A stretch of DNA of 64,000 nt from contig NC_060970.1 of NCBI RefSeq assembly GCF_910589235.1, forward strand, positions 1,701,001-1,765,000, given 5' to 3'. The notes beneath the pieces are model-generated. The model did no database searches. It was not told the DNA's origin and saw nothing but the letters and a program-made list of their open reading frames with translations. Both the position numbers and the translations under genes were made by a program. This DNA comes from Vespa crabro (lineage: Eukaryota; Arthropoda; Insecta; Hymenoptera; Vespidae). Shown here one piece after another: positions 14,451 to 25,650 of this stretch; the first letter of the stretch is position 1; the number at the start of each line of letters is the position of its first letter.

Positions 14451-15040
14451 ATTCAATTTCATCAATGACATGAGTGATATTGGCCTCTCATCAATCGTTA
14501 AGTGACTTACTGGCTGAAAAATTCAAAGAATTCCTTATTTTGCGAATTGATCACATTATTTGGTAACCAAGATCATGTAATTCGGCAATTTTTTATGAAG
14601 CTACATTAAATCTATGCCAAAAAATTGCAAACGATTGACAAGTTAAGAGGTAATATTATTAAAAAAAAGGCGGATGAACAAAATGTTTGATGAAAGTGTA
14701 GGATCAAATTGAAAAAATCTTATTATAATACATTGATACAAAATAAACTTAATCTATATAATATATATACGAGTCAATTCGATTAACTCCACTTTTTGAA
14801 TGTTTTCAAATTTATGTGTTAAATAAATTAATGCAGTTTTCACTTTTTATATTCATAATAAATTTCTTTAATTTCCGTTATTTAATACTGTTATTACTGA
14901 AATAAAAAATAATTTATTTTTAACGATTATTCTAAGACTGTTCTATCTTATTCACTTAAAACGTGCAATAGACGTTGTAGATGGATGTTCGGACTCTTTT
15001 CATCCTTGATAAAGGCTACGTGCATCATTTTTTGCATCTG
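14451..15040. other. AT-rich non-coding stretch
   Basis: No gene is seen. An 82-aa open frame that starts at 14981 overlaps the tandem repeat below and is composed of repeat sequence. Confidence 0.6.
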
Positions 15041-15357
15041 CCTGAAACAATTCATTATAATAATAATTTGGTGATAATATTATTTGAGAAGAAATTACTA
15101 GATATATTTACATTATATTCCAAAAAGTATTGTAAATCTTCCTCCTTCATTGATTTTTACATATTGTTCTTGTTGCCTAAAACAATGCGTTATAATAATA
15201 AACTGGTAATAACATTATTTAGAAGATAATATGTATATTTACATCATGTTGTACAAAGTATTGCAGTTCTTCGTCCTTCTTTCATTTATCAGATCATATT
15301 GCTCTTGCTGTTTAAAACAATGCGTTATAATAATAAATTGGTGATAATATTTTTTAT
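15041..15357. repeat. Diverged tandem repeat, 135-bp period, about 2.4 units
   Basis: The motif CCTRAAACAATKCRTTATAA recurs at 15041, 15176 and (as TTTAAAACAATGCG) 15311. Each is followed by the same order of sub-motifs: GATAATATT, then TATTTACAT, then AAAGTATTG, then a CTTCxTCCTTC segment. The period is 135 bp in both intervals. Units differ substantially, so this is an old array. Confidence 0.8.
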
Positions 15358-15453
15358 TGTAAATATCATTATGCGGATTCGATAGAAATAATAATGAATT
15401 TCTAAATATATATTATAATTAAATAGTTATTGTATATATATATACACAATAAT

Positions 15454-15456
<3 letters not shown>

Positions 15457-15499
<43 letters not shown>
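15457..15499. repeat. TA microsatellite
   Basis: An uninterrupted AT dinucleotide run that abuts the inner LTR-like sequence of the gypsy element. Confidence 0.95.
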
Positions 15500-15505
<6 letters not shown>

Positions 15506-15815
15506 TAAATTTTCTATTTCTACTCGTTTTAATGAAGGTGAAATGACGAACGAAAATGTGTTTCTCTGTGAACAAAGAAACGACAATTTACGTTTATTAT
15601 TCACAATATTAAATCTTAATTAATATATTTTACAAATTTTCTTATAGTTCTCGTGTTACTTTTCTCTTCTACGTTATATTTCATACTGTCCGTTTCTCTT
15701 CCAAATCTTAACCGCTCGGTTTGTAGGTCACAAAAGAAATTGTAAATAATAAAGGACAATGGAAGGGCGGGTTATGAGACGCAAATCTATCTGAAGAAAG
15801 TATACTTTCTTTACA
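15500..15815 (-). repeat. 3' LTR of the gypsy element
   Basis: The minus-strand LTR appears to begin with TGTAAAGAAAG just after the polypurine tract and contains a palindromic GAAAGTATACTTTC. It shares a block of about 90-130 bp with the truncated 5' LTR at 19979-20135. The far end runs into the TA microsatellite, so the exact terminus is uncertain. Confidence 0.75.
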
Positions 15816-15847
15816 TCTCCCCCCCACGGATAAAGTGTCTACAATTT

Positions 15848-17095
15848 TTAGTCCTCTTCTCCATCTTCTGATATCGGAAGTAGTTTTGTTATGTGGAAGA
15901 ATCCGGTTTCTTGTTTCTGTTTCCCTGTTTTTATTTCATATATAGACTCTGAAATTTTTTTTATTATTTGGAAAGGGCCAATTCTCAATTCGTCTAATTT
16001 CTTTCTATTCAATCTATTGCCATCTTCTATATATACCAAATCTCCTGTGTTAAATTGATGATTCTTTCTATTCTTGTTAAATATTCTTTTGTTATATTCA
16101 TGTGATCTTTTTGTTCTTTCTAGGGCTAGTTCTTTATCTCCTATCCAATTTTCTTTATCATTTTTCCTTTTTTTTATCTCTTCGGGTAGAATGCTGTTGA
16201 TTGTGCCATCTAACAAATATTTAGGCGTGAAGCCGGTTACTGTATGCTCTGTTTCATTGTATTTATCCAAACATTCTCTAGCGATCGTCGTCCAAGCTTT
16301 TTTTTTCCTTTCTCGTTTATTCTGCATCTCATTTTGTTTACTAATGTCTGATTCAGTCTCTCGTTCAGACCGTTGGAAAAGGGCGTATTGACAGCCGTAA
16401 AAATCAGTTTCGTATCCTTTTTTATGAGAAATTCCCTAAATTCTTTTGAGTTTATTCCCGGGTATTGATCTGCGAGTATCACTCCTATTTTGTCAGTTTC
16501 TAGTATTCCACTTATCAGCTTGATGAAATCTGTTGCATTCTGGGTTTTTGATGTTCTCATGAACGCGTATCTTGTAAAATGATCCACCAGTAGATGAAGG
16601 TATCTTTTTGTTGATCTTTGTCCTCCGAAGCCTCCGATGGTGTCTATTGACATGATTACGAACGGTTTCGTTGTCGGTCCTAGTTGTGACAACTGTCCAT
16701 ATTTTTCTTGCCCCCTAGATTTGTTTTTAATGCATATTTTGCAGTTTTGGTAAACTTTTTTTATATTTGCCGTTATTCCTTTAACTGTGTAATAAGGAGA
16801 TATCCTGCTTATCATTTGTTTGATGCCTATATGACACCATTCAGAATGTATTTCTTTAATTAATTTTAAGCTTAGTTCTGTAGATAAGATTATTTTTTTT
16901 TGTTTCTAATTTTTTTATAGAATATCCCGTCTTTTTCTATTAGTTTTGATTTGGTTTTTTGCAATGTTATATTTTCTTTTTGATCTGTTTTTATTTCTTT
17001 TATTTTTATTAGGTTGATTATTCTTAGTATTTCTTCCGTATTTTCGGATGATTCTAGTACTGGATTTCTACTCAGACTATCTGCTTCAGCGTTAT
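15848..17095 (-). pseudogene. Gypsy integrase, frameshifted
   Basis: Integrase inserts the retroelement cDNA into the genome. The reading starts in the region after RNase H with an HHCC-type zinc module (an IHSEWCH segment, then CKIC). In the 192-aa frame at 16237-16815 the core shows Asp58 (SIDTIGG), Asp116 (LADQYPG) and Glu152 (NGLNERL). The second and third are 35 residues apart, a DD35E pattern. The frame then shifts near 16240-16330 into a 159-aa frame (15848-16327) with a GPF-type C-terminal module (LRIGPFQIIKK), and ends at 15848. All core residues are present, so the frameshift is the main visible lesion. Confidence 0.9.
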
Positions 17096-18440
17096 CTATC
17101 TGCTTCCCGGAATATATTTTATTTGAAAGTCATATTGAGATAAATAATATGTTAATTCTCCAAGTTCTTCATCTGTTCTAGCTTTTATGTTCATACCTTC
17201 TAATGGTTTATGGTCTGTGAATATCGTGAATTTTCTTCCGATCAACCAGTGTTGCCAATATTTTACCGCTTCCTTGATTGCCAGGCATTCTAAGTAAATT
17301 GCCTTTTTTCTCTTTTGTGAGTCATTTAACTTTTTCGAAAAGTATGCTACTGGCCTTTCTTTACCATCACTCTGTACTTGCTTAAATATCGCACCAATGC
17401 CTTCCAGTGATGTATCCGTGTAAATTCTTATTGGTAAATTCCTGTCAAATATTTGCAACACTGGTTGAGAGCATAGTAGATTTTTTATACTTTTGAAGGA
17501 TTTCTCACATTCTTCAGACCATATGAACTTTTCATTTTTCCTTAACAGTCTATGTAATGGGTCTAGTAGTATTGAGCTTTTCGGTATGTATTCGTGATAA
17601 AAGTTTATTTTTCCAAGAAATTGTCTAATGTTCTTTTGAGTTTTTGGAGTAGGAAAATTTCGTATTGAAATTAGATTATCCTTTACTGGTCTTACTGTAT
17701 TGTGCTCTATTATGTGTCCAAGATATTTCACTGATTCTGTTGCAAATGTACATTTTTTAAATTTTAGTCTGAAACCTTCGTTTACTATTGCCTTCATTAC
17801 TCTTTCTATGTGTTCTATGTGTTCTTCAAATGATACTGAAAAAATTAATATGTCGTCTATGTAATTCTCTGAAAAATCTTTCAGTTTGTGCTTTCTTAGA
17901 ATATTCGATAATATTCTTTGGAAAATGGCTGGTGATGTTTTTAGTCCGAACGGTAGACATGTCCATTGGAAGTGTCCCTCTTGTGTAACAAATCCAGTTT
18001 TTTGTCTATCTTCAATACGTAATGGAATTGACCAGAAGGCGGAATTTATATCTAATGTGGTGAAGTATTTACAGTTTCTTGCTTTTAATATTAAATCTTC
18101 TATTAATGGAAATGGTTGAGCTTGTGGTGTAACTATCTTGTTTAATTCACGAAAATCTATACACAATCGTGATCGTTTGTTCTCATCTTTTTTGAATGCC
18201 AGAGTTACTGGTGCTGCAAACGGACTATAAGATTCTTCGATCAATTTATTTTCTAATAGTTTTGCTATTTGATTTTCTATCTCTTTTTTATCTTCTATAG
18301 TGCACCTATATGGTCTCTTACTGCAGTATTTATCCACCAGTAAGTCTATTCGCGCTTCGTAGTCCGAAACGGTGCCTACATCATATTTGTTTTTTGCAAA
18401 TATAAAATTGTATCTTTCTATTAATTTTTTTATCTTTGTT
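17096..18440 (-). pseudogene. Gypsy reverse transcriptase-RNase H segment (long open frame)
   Basis: A 413-aa open frame (17096-18337) carries the RT palm residues: Asp96 (TLDINSAF) and the YIDD box at 159-162. RNase H follows with Asp308 (YTDTS), Glu350 (YLECLA) and Asp375 (FTDHKPL). The frame reads upstream of the first Met to about 18440, so it was part of a longer polyprotein. A homopolymer-rich frameshift separates it from protease. A stop after PGSR splits it from the tether and integrase. As an RT domain it is intact over its full usual length, which fits fairly recent insertion. It probably no longer works alone. Confidence 0.93.
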
Positions 18441-18611
18441 TTTTTTTTGTATTATCCAAGTGATTCAGATCTGATCTAAATTCGTCCTCATTTACATGTT
18501 CGTTAAAGTTTATTTTAACTTCTTTTATTTCTTTCTTTGTATCCAATGTACTTATATTTTCTTTTGTCTGTGTTTCTCTCTTTAGAGATATTTGTAGATT
18601 TTCATCTTGGG

Positions 18612-18944
18612 TTAGTTTGAATTCTTTATCATATCCAACCCAATAATAAAATTTTCAAAGTCATTTCTTTCTACGATAAATACGTCAACGTATTCTTCTT
18701 TATCGAAAATGTTTATTTTAATGGTTACTAAACCTTTTGTTTGTGTCACACCATTGACCGTTTTTAAAAATATTTTATTTTTATCTTTTATCTTTTTTTC
18801 TTTTTCTTTTATTTTAACTAGTCTCGAATTTATTAGAGAGACTTGGGAACCTGGGTCATATGTTCCGTTTACTTCTAACATCTCTTCTAATATCATCTTT
18901 ACCTTGATCAATGGTGTGGTTATTCGTTTTTTTGTTCCTTGCAT
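18612..18944 (-). pseudogene. Gypsy retropepsin-like protease segment
   Basis: A 110-aa frame lies between gag and RT. The active-site region reads YDPGSQVSLIN, where DTG or DSG is usual in retropepsins, so the residue after the catalytic Asp is proline. The C-terminal part ends IIGLDMI, resembling the conserved ILGxD segment of gypsy proteases. The position between the Gag zinc knuckle and RT supports the call. Whether DPG is an inactivating change or normal for this lineage cannot be judged here. Confidence 0.75.
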
Positions 18945-18959
18945 AAGTCTACTTCTATC

Positions 18960-19973
18960 ATCGAGTTGCTTTTGTTTATTCTGGTTTCTTTTCTAAACCA
19001 ACAGGCGTCCTCTGAGTGATATCTAATACCTTTGTTTAGTTTTTCACAGTTCTTACATGGTCTTTTTTTTCAAATTTCTTGTTGTTATCTTGTCTTTCCT
19101 CTTTCTTTTTTTTAAAATTGTTCTTACTTACCAGATTTTCACATTTCTTTATCTCCTGTAATAGTTCTGTCGAATTTTGACACTTTTCTCTGTCTATCTT
19201 ATCTCTTATAACCTCTGGTAGTCCTGCTGTTATAAGCATTATCAGGGTCTTCGTACCTATATTGTTGTCCATATCGAGTAGTAGTTTTTCCTTCTTCATA
19301 GATTACTCCATTAGTGAACCTTCCTTATATCTATAGGATGTAGCGTATATACCTGTATTCCATCCCTTGTCTGCAAATGATTTCAAGAACTTTTGTTTCC
19401 ATTCGTTCCAACTAGCCTCAATTGTTAACGCTGTTAATGTTGCTGAGTGCCAATCCAAACATGCTCTGTCAAGGAATAATCTTAGGGTTTCGATTTTTGT
19501 GATATCTCTATTAATTTTGAATCTTTGACACTCTCTTTCAAATGTCTCCAACCATTGTTTTGCATTTGAATGTTTGCATACAAATATTTCGATCATAAAT
19601 TGTTCCGATATATCCTTTAAATCTATTTGGTGTTCTTTTTCCTGTGCGGATTCTACTATGTCTGTTTTTACTACTTCGTCTAGGTATAGATTATTAAATA
19701 TTAAATTGCCATTTTCATCAAAATACGTATTTTCCATTTAATCCATATTTTTTTCTCCTGGCCTCTTTGATTGAGACTTTTTTTCATTCTCTTATAGCTT
19801 TCCGTTTTTATTAGTTCGCTGTGATTACTTACGAATTTCTCGTTTTCCGGCAATATATATTTTTCTTTATCCTCAGTTGTGATAGAGATTATAGCAATCA
19901 CGTTTGTTTTTCTGTCGCTTGGTGAAGCTACACATTTAAATGCAAACTGTAGTTTTCTTTCCATTATAAACAA
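18960..19973 (-). pseudogene. Gypsy gag, broken into three frames
   Basis: Three overlapping or abutting minus-strand frames (19701-19973, 19303-19737, 19036-19299) form one gag reading. The middle piece carries a capsid-like segment (KQWLETFE, RLFLDRACLDWH). The downstream piece is lysine-rich. In a shifted frame near 19000-19060 there is a zinc knuckle of pattern C-x2-C-x9-H-x4-C (CKNC...YHSEDAC), as expected for a nucleocapsid. A stop lies between the second and third frames. The first Met at 19973 lies just inside the 5' LTR. Confidence 0.8.
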
Positions 19974-19978
19974 AGATT

Positions 19979-20135
19979 GTCGTTTTATAATAACTTATTT
20001 TTTTTATTTTAACTCGTTTTAATTAGGGTGAAGTGACAAACGAAAATATGTTTCTCTGTGCACAAAGAAACGACAATTCACGTTTATTGTTCACTCTGTC
20101 AAATTTTATATTTCACTCTCGTATTACTTCTCTTG
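19979..20135 (-). repeat. Truncated 5' LTR of the gypsy element
   Basis: It matches the 3' LTR over ACTCGTTTTAAT...AACAAAGAAACGACAATT and beyond, then stops abruptly at the TA microsatellite. Roughly the outer half of the LTR, including the expected start of the element, is missing. I could not recognise a primer-binding site with confidence. Confidence 0.7.
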
Positions 20136-20137
20136 TC

Positions 20138-20212
20138 TAATATATATATATATATATCTAATATATATATAATATATATATATCTAATATATATATATAT
20201 ATAATATATATA

Positions 20213-20254
<42 letters not shown>

Positions 20255-20283
20255 TATATCTAATATATATATATATATATATA
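20138..20283. repeat. TA microsatellite with CTAATATA interruptions
   Basis: About 145 bp of TA-rich repeat with recurring TATCTAATATA breaks, replacing the outer part of the 5' LTR. Confidence 0.9.
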
Positions 20284-20921
20284 ATCAAATAAAATATTTT
20301 GGAATAACAACAGAATATGTATAATCAAATCAAAAATAGCAGACTGTACCCAAAATGGTCTAAAAGAAGCAACACGCGGGAGGACTACAGAACCGTATTC
20401 GTTATATAAACATTTCATTATATAAAATAATAATTTTCATTGATTATAATTAATTAGTGATATTATATATTTGTTTAAAAAATATAATTTTTTAAAACTC
20501 TATTGCTTGATTTTTCGAAGTAACGTGATGAGTTAATATTAGATGTGATTCATATACGTTATTTTCTCGATATACAATGACGAAACAAGCATATCTGAAT
20601 GAAATCTATGCCTCATATTGCAATGGTTTACACAATAAATTCTGATTGTAATTTATGTTCGATTGTAATGATTAATAACTCATTCGACAAATGAAGATTT
20701 TCTACACGATATTCTCGTTTCTGATTTTCAAAACAAGTTTTATATGCGTGAAAATAACTTTTGCAAATTATTTTTTCTAGATGATTTTTGCACAGATGAC
20801 ATTTTTCCAAAATCGTACATGAAAATCTCATGTAAAAAAACTTTATCTTTTGAATGAGGTCTTAAGAATTCATAGTGTACATTTTTTCAAACACACAGAG
20901 AAAGAATTTTTTTAAGGCTGT
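20284..20921. other. AT-rich non-coding stretch
   Basis: A 67-aa minus-strand frame (20628-20831) contains a CHLC pair but no recognisable zinc-finger spacing. I see no gene. Confidence 0.55.
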
Positions 20922-21420
20922 TCATCATTTTTCGTTTGAAGTATTTCGACGATTGATATGATACATATAAATATCCTTCATTGATAGGGTCGTACTAGAC
21001 ACGACCCATATCTATTTTACGATAAATACATAAATAATAATAAATATAATTAGAATAATACTTATAATAAGTAGTATATAAATTTACGATACAAAAACAA
21101 GATTTTATCAAATATTTTGGAAAAAATAATAATTAGTGAATATTTAAATATTAAATATTATTGCAGAAATCAAAATATTATTGTGAGGTAAAACTCTTAG
21201 CGCTTTTTTTAAATAGTTTACCCCGATAGGACTAATCCATTCTGTAGTACAAGTATTACTATTATTACTACACCAAATAATAATGTAACATGATAATAGT
21301 AATAAAAACATATTTGAATATTATGCACATTATATACATTCTATCTTTTAATGGAAAAATCATTGGTGACATATCACTATTTGGATATTTAGGATAAACT
21401 TTGATAAGTACATTGTATTT

Positions 21421-22047
21421 TTAATATACGCGTTGGAAGAATACGAGCTTTACAGGAATAAACGATTTCAGGCAGAAGGTACTCATGATAAAAAATTGTA
21501 ATCTTTCTTCTATTCTTCCTGATTGAAAGCGGTAATTCCTTTTAATCTTATCATTTCTTTTAATGTCCAAACAATGAAATAATACTATTTGTTTTGTATT
21601 GCGTAGCATGGGCGCAATTACGAGAGCGATTTTAGATGCACGTTTTGCACCGGACCAGCAATGGCAGTCGATTTGCACGGAAATATATCCCCCATCTCGT
21701 CCTTGCTGTCTGCGCTGTATAGACCCACTTGGCGCCACTTTTATGCCTTTAATTTCTGCAAATCTGTTCGTCACTATGGTTTTAAGCATATGAGGAGAAG
21801 TGTCAATCCAGGACAGAACTTTAAGCACATAAGGAGAAGTGTTAATCCAGGACAGACCTTTAAGCACATGAGGAGAAGTGTCAATCAAGTCCGACCAGAA
21901 GATACTTTTTGTAATGTGCATGATTGGCAACGCCTTTTGCACTACTTTGTGTAATCGTACGAGTAAAAGCACGGCGCTCAACTCGAGTCTCGGCATGGTT
22001 AAGGCTTTAACTGGTGCTACTATCGATTTCGTGCAGAGAAGGGACAC
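21421..22047 (-). pseudogene. BEL/Pao retrotransposon pol fragment (RNase H region)
   Basis: The minus-strand frame of 208 aa begins with LLCTKSIVAPVKALTMPRLE, followed by LSAVLLLVRL and a SIFWSD segment, then LSWINTSP and TNRFAEIKGI. This set is typical of the RNase H/post-RT region of BEL/Pao elements. Three in-frame copies of a 39-bp unit (21781-21897) expand the LSWIDTSPHVLK segment, disturbing the active-site region. Downstream residues (from about VAPSGSIQRR) are not recognisable and may be non-coding. No LTR was found. Confidence 0.75.
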
Positions 22048-22078
22048 TTGTACCCTTCCGTCCGCCGTCGATGATCCG

Positions 22079-22089
<11 letters not shown>

Positions 22090-22110
<21 letters not shown>

Positions 22111-23600
22111 CGATAACTCGACTGATTTTTTTTTTAATTTTGATTAATATTTACCCTTGACGATTTAATTATTATCTCCTTATCATTTTTATCCTTCATT
22201 TTGATAAATAAATTCAGAACAAATAAAACGAAAATGATAACATTTTTCCATATAGATATCTATACTGCTGTAGTCTCTAGAAGTAGTAGGTAATTTCACC
22301 GAATAATTCAATAAACGCACTGCGTAAACAAATATTGGAAGAATTTATTTAGGACTAAAATCTTTGTATTACTAGTCGTATGCTCTTAGGGATCGAAAGT
22401 CCTAAAGTATAAAAAAATGTATTTATCTATCTCTCTCTCCTTCTGCGACTCATCCACTCTTTCCACCTTTATCCACTCTCTTAGCTCACAGTGCATGCAA
22501 TGGGACGAGAAACAACTGTTTGCCGGTACAATGGGCCGCAATGTGAGTAATGCGAAAGATGCCATTGTAGCTTCGGTTACAAAATGTGGCATTGTTAAAC
22601 TTCAATAGCATAACTTCTTTTTCTAACTGAATTATTCTATTTTATCGAGCAAAGCCACCACTACTGCTATCGCCATCGTCATTGTCACTGTCAATTACCT
22701 CTTCCCTTTCTCTTCTTCTTTTCCTTCTTCTTGATCTATAGTTTTGATGAAGTGTTACATAGTTATTTATTGAGTGAAATTGTTCCTTGTTTGAAATAAA
22801 AATATTGCACTCTTATTCTTTGGTGCAATTTTTTTTGCAATTCTTATTTTTACTATTTTCATTATTTCTTTTCTTTCTATGCATGCGGCGCCGACGTACA
22901 ATCATTCGAAAACTAGTTATTTCTAAGTTTCTACTAGCGGCATGTTTACCATCGTGGAATTTAGTTTTATCTCCCGCATCCTCTCTGACTCTGTTTTTTT
23001 GTCTCTGTCGTTGTGCACCAACTAAAACAATACGTGCGGCTCTTTAACTCCATTCTTATTCTCTCTCTCTCCCTCTCTCTCTCTCTCTCCTTCTTTCTTT
23101 TTCTTTAGATTCACGTACACTTTGTGTTTTCTCGTTCATCTTAACGTGGACACTCGTAAGTTGGGTTTATTAACACTACCGCTACTACGCTGGAACAATG
23201 AAGAAATATTATCGGTTGGATCTCGCGACTACTTTCTGCTGCTTGCTTATTCGCTCACTTGTTTGCTTGCTTGCTTGTTTGTTCTTTTGGTTATTCGTTT
23301 GCTTAGTTGTATGGTTACTTTGTTGCATAGTTAGTTGGTTCCTTATTAGTTTACTTCTATCGTAGTTTTAGGTTAGCTTGGAAATTTTATTATTTTCAAA
23401 AAAGAACATTTGGAAAAAGGAGGAACTAAACTCTTACATGGATACTTGGTGTGATAGTTGTGTAAAATGGTTAGTAACGATCGAAATCATCGACGTTAGA
23501 ACAGAAAGAATTATTTATAACGGAATCATTTGATCGTCGAAAACGAGAGAGACAGAGAGGGAGAGAGAGTGAGAGAGAGAGAGAGAGAGAGATTAGTAGG
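22090..23600. other. Unassigned stretch with CT, TTGC and GA microsatellites
   Basis: Non-coding or unrecognised. A TA run (about 22082-22111), a CT run (23060-23104), TTGC-type repeats (about 23240-23290) and a GA run (23545-23592) are visible. Short frames at 22417-22608 and 22787-23047 show no family I recognise. Most of it is missing from SD2 copy 2. Confidence 0.6.
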
Positions 23601-25650
23601 GCTAAAGTTAGTTAAAGATCCAACTTCTCGACTAACTAAATGGGCTCATAAATTAGCTCAATATAATTTCAATAACATCTATTAATCGGGAACTGTTAAG
23701 ACAAACGCGAATGCTCTATCTCGGAATCTTCCCGAAACTATGTAGATCTTAACTATTCGTCCATCGAACGAAGCATCATCTGACAAATCGTTGTATTCAA
23801 TCAGACCAAAGATAAATGATCAAACATTAAAATTGAAAGAAGAACCACCAGTAGGAATTTCGACGCCATTAAACATCTGTATAAACCAGGTAAATGGTGA
23901 TAAAAAAGAAATAAGTGTTGCATGAGGCGTCAGGTGGTTGTTCCAATATCTCTCTCCGCCCCAATCAAAGAGACGACGATTCGTATACTAGCTCAGAAGG
24001 TATGTTTGATTCTGCCTCGTGTCCGTACATTATATCGCCTCATTCAGAGGAAACATATAGGGATTCGAGGAATATGGTAGAATCACACGATCAAATTTTG
24101 ATCAAAAAGACACTTTAGCGATCTTCATCAACTATGCGCTGTAATCTTTATGATGAAGGATCTAAATAATTGGCTGAACTCGGAAAGCTTCTTCAATATA
24201 AAGATCTAACGCTGGGACCTGCAAGAGTAACAAATTTCTGAAAGAACAAATTAATATCTCTACTCCTTAAGGAAACGGCCAACATAATGTTAAGTGATGA
24301 AATACAAGATTCAGCACTCGTATCGTTATTATTGGCACCACGAGAGCTGGATCTTTGTACGATTTCTATTTTAAAGACAATCAAAGTTGATAATGTACCA
24401 TGGCAATACATCAAAAAAGGACTGGGAGAGATGTTTAATGGAGAATCTTGTACGATTCGCATTTGTAAAAATTTGACAAAAACACCTGAGAAACATAAGA
24501 AGGAGGATCTAATACGAAAATATCACGCATCAGGAATATACATAAAGAGGTAACAAAAACTTACAACAGAATAAGACAACATTATTATTGGAAAAACATG
24601 AAAGAACAAATACAACTTTTTATTCAAAATTCTTTAGAATGCTAACTACACAAAATTGGTTAGAATAAATAACAAACACCCGATGATAATAACAGACCAG
24701 GTGCTACATTCGATATAGTAGCAATGAATATTGTCGGTCCTCTCCTTCAAACTCCAAAAGGAAATAAATTTATACTGATCATCCAAGATCAACTTACAAA
24801 GTTCTCCATCGCAGCAACCCTCTGTAACAACACGTCCATCGACATAGCGAATATAATGGTCAATGACTTAATTTGTAAATTCGGAGCAACGCACACTATT
24901 ATTACAGAAAAAGATACGAATTTTCTAAGTTCTTTTACAAAAGCAAATGCGCGAAAATTCAAAATAAAACAATATAAGAATACAGCGTTTTATCCGCAGT
25001 CTAACAGGTTGATAGGAAGGTCTCACCATGTACTGATGGAATATTTAAAAACGTTCGTCAAGAAGGAAAAGGATTGGGACAAATGATTATAACACCAGTA
25101 CTCATGAGGAAACTCGCTTCGTACCTAATGAACTAGTTCTCGAAAAGTCAGCTAAAATACCAGCGTTAGACCAACCATTAGATGAGAATTTGGAATAGAC
25201 ATATTTTCAATACTACACTAAATTAATAAATAAAATTAATCATACACAATAGGTGGCACGTCATAATATTGTGAAGGCCAAGGAACGATCAAATGATATT
25301 AGGATCAAAAAATAAATCCTCAAGTATTAAAGGTGAAGGACGAAGTATTTCATTTAAAGGAATCCACCTTAAAATTTGGTAATCAGAACATTAACCCCCC
25401 CACAACAATATTTAATTACAAGTTAATGGAAAAAGAAAGATATTTAATTGTAACAAATTAAGGAAATCGAAACTAAGTCAAACAAATATTGGAAATTAAA
25501 CTGTTTAAGAGACGTGGGAAAAATATTAGCAGTAACGATACTACTAATGGTTAAAATCTGTGCCGCCTTCTTGGAGGGATCACCAATATTACAATATTAT
25601 CGTTGTTGGACACTAAGGATTGTGACGCCCCTACCGAAATGCTGAATTCT
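23601..25650 (+). pseudogene. Gypsy pol fragment (RNase H end and integrase), SD2 copy 1
   Basis: The plus-strand reading begins with the end of RNase H (DPTSRLTKWAHKLAQY near 23617, then an ALSRN segment). It continues through a spacer frame (24287-24553) into an integrase core frame of 120 aa (24724-25086). The core is recognisable from IVGPLLQTPKG, IQDQLTKFS, FYPQSN and RSHHVLMEYLK. The positions where the catalytic triad is expected do not hold the expected residues: Asn in MNIVGP, TEKD where a TDxG-type Asp is expected, and NRLIGRS where Glu is expected. Several stops interrupt it. It belongs to a different gypsy lineage from 15500-20135 and resembles the 17.6/297-like group. Confidence 0.8.

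Larger units (their letters stand above)
15500..20135 (-). mobile_element. Ty3/gypsy LTR retroelement, minus strand, recently decayed
   Basis: On the minus strand the order is gag, protease, reverse transcriptase, RNase H, integrase, which is the Ty3/gypsy order. LTR-like sequence flanks the coding block: about 15500-15815 (3' LTR) and about 19979-20135 (5' LTR, truncated). Both share the stretch around GTTTCTCTGTG/AACAAAGAAACGACAATT. Directly upstream of the 3' LTR on the minus strand is a G-rich polypurine tract (plus strand 15818-15825). There is no open frame for an envelope after integrase. A few frameshifts disable it. Confidence 0.9.
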
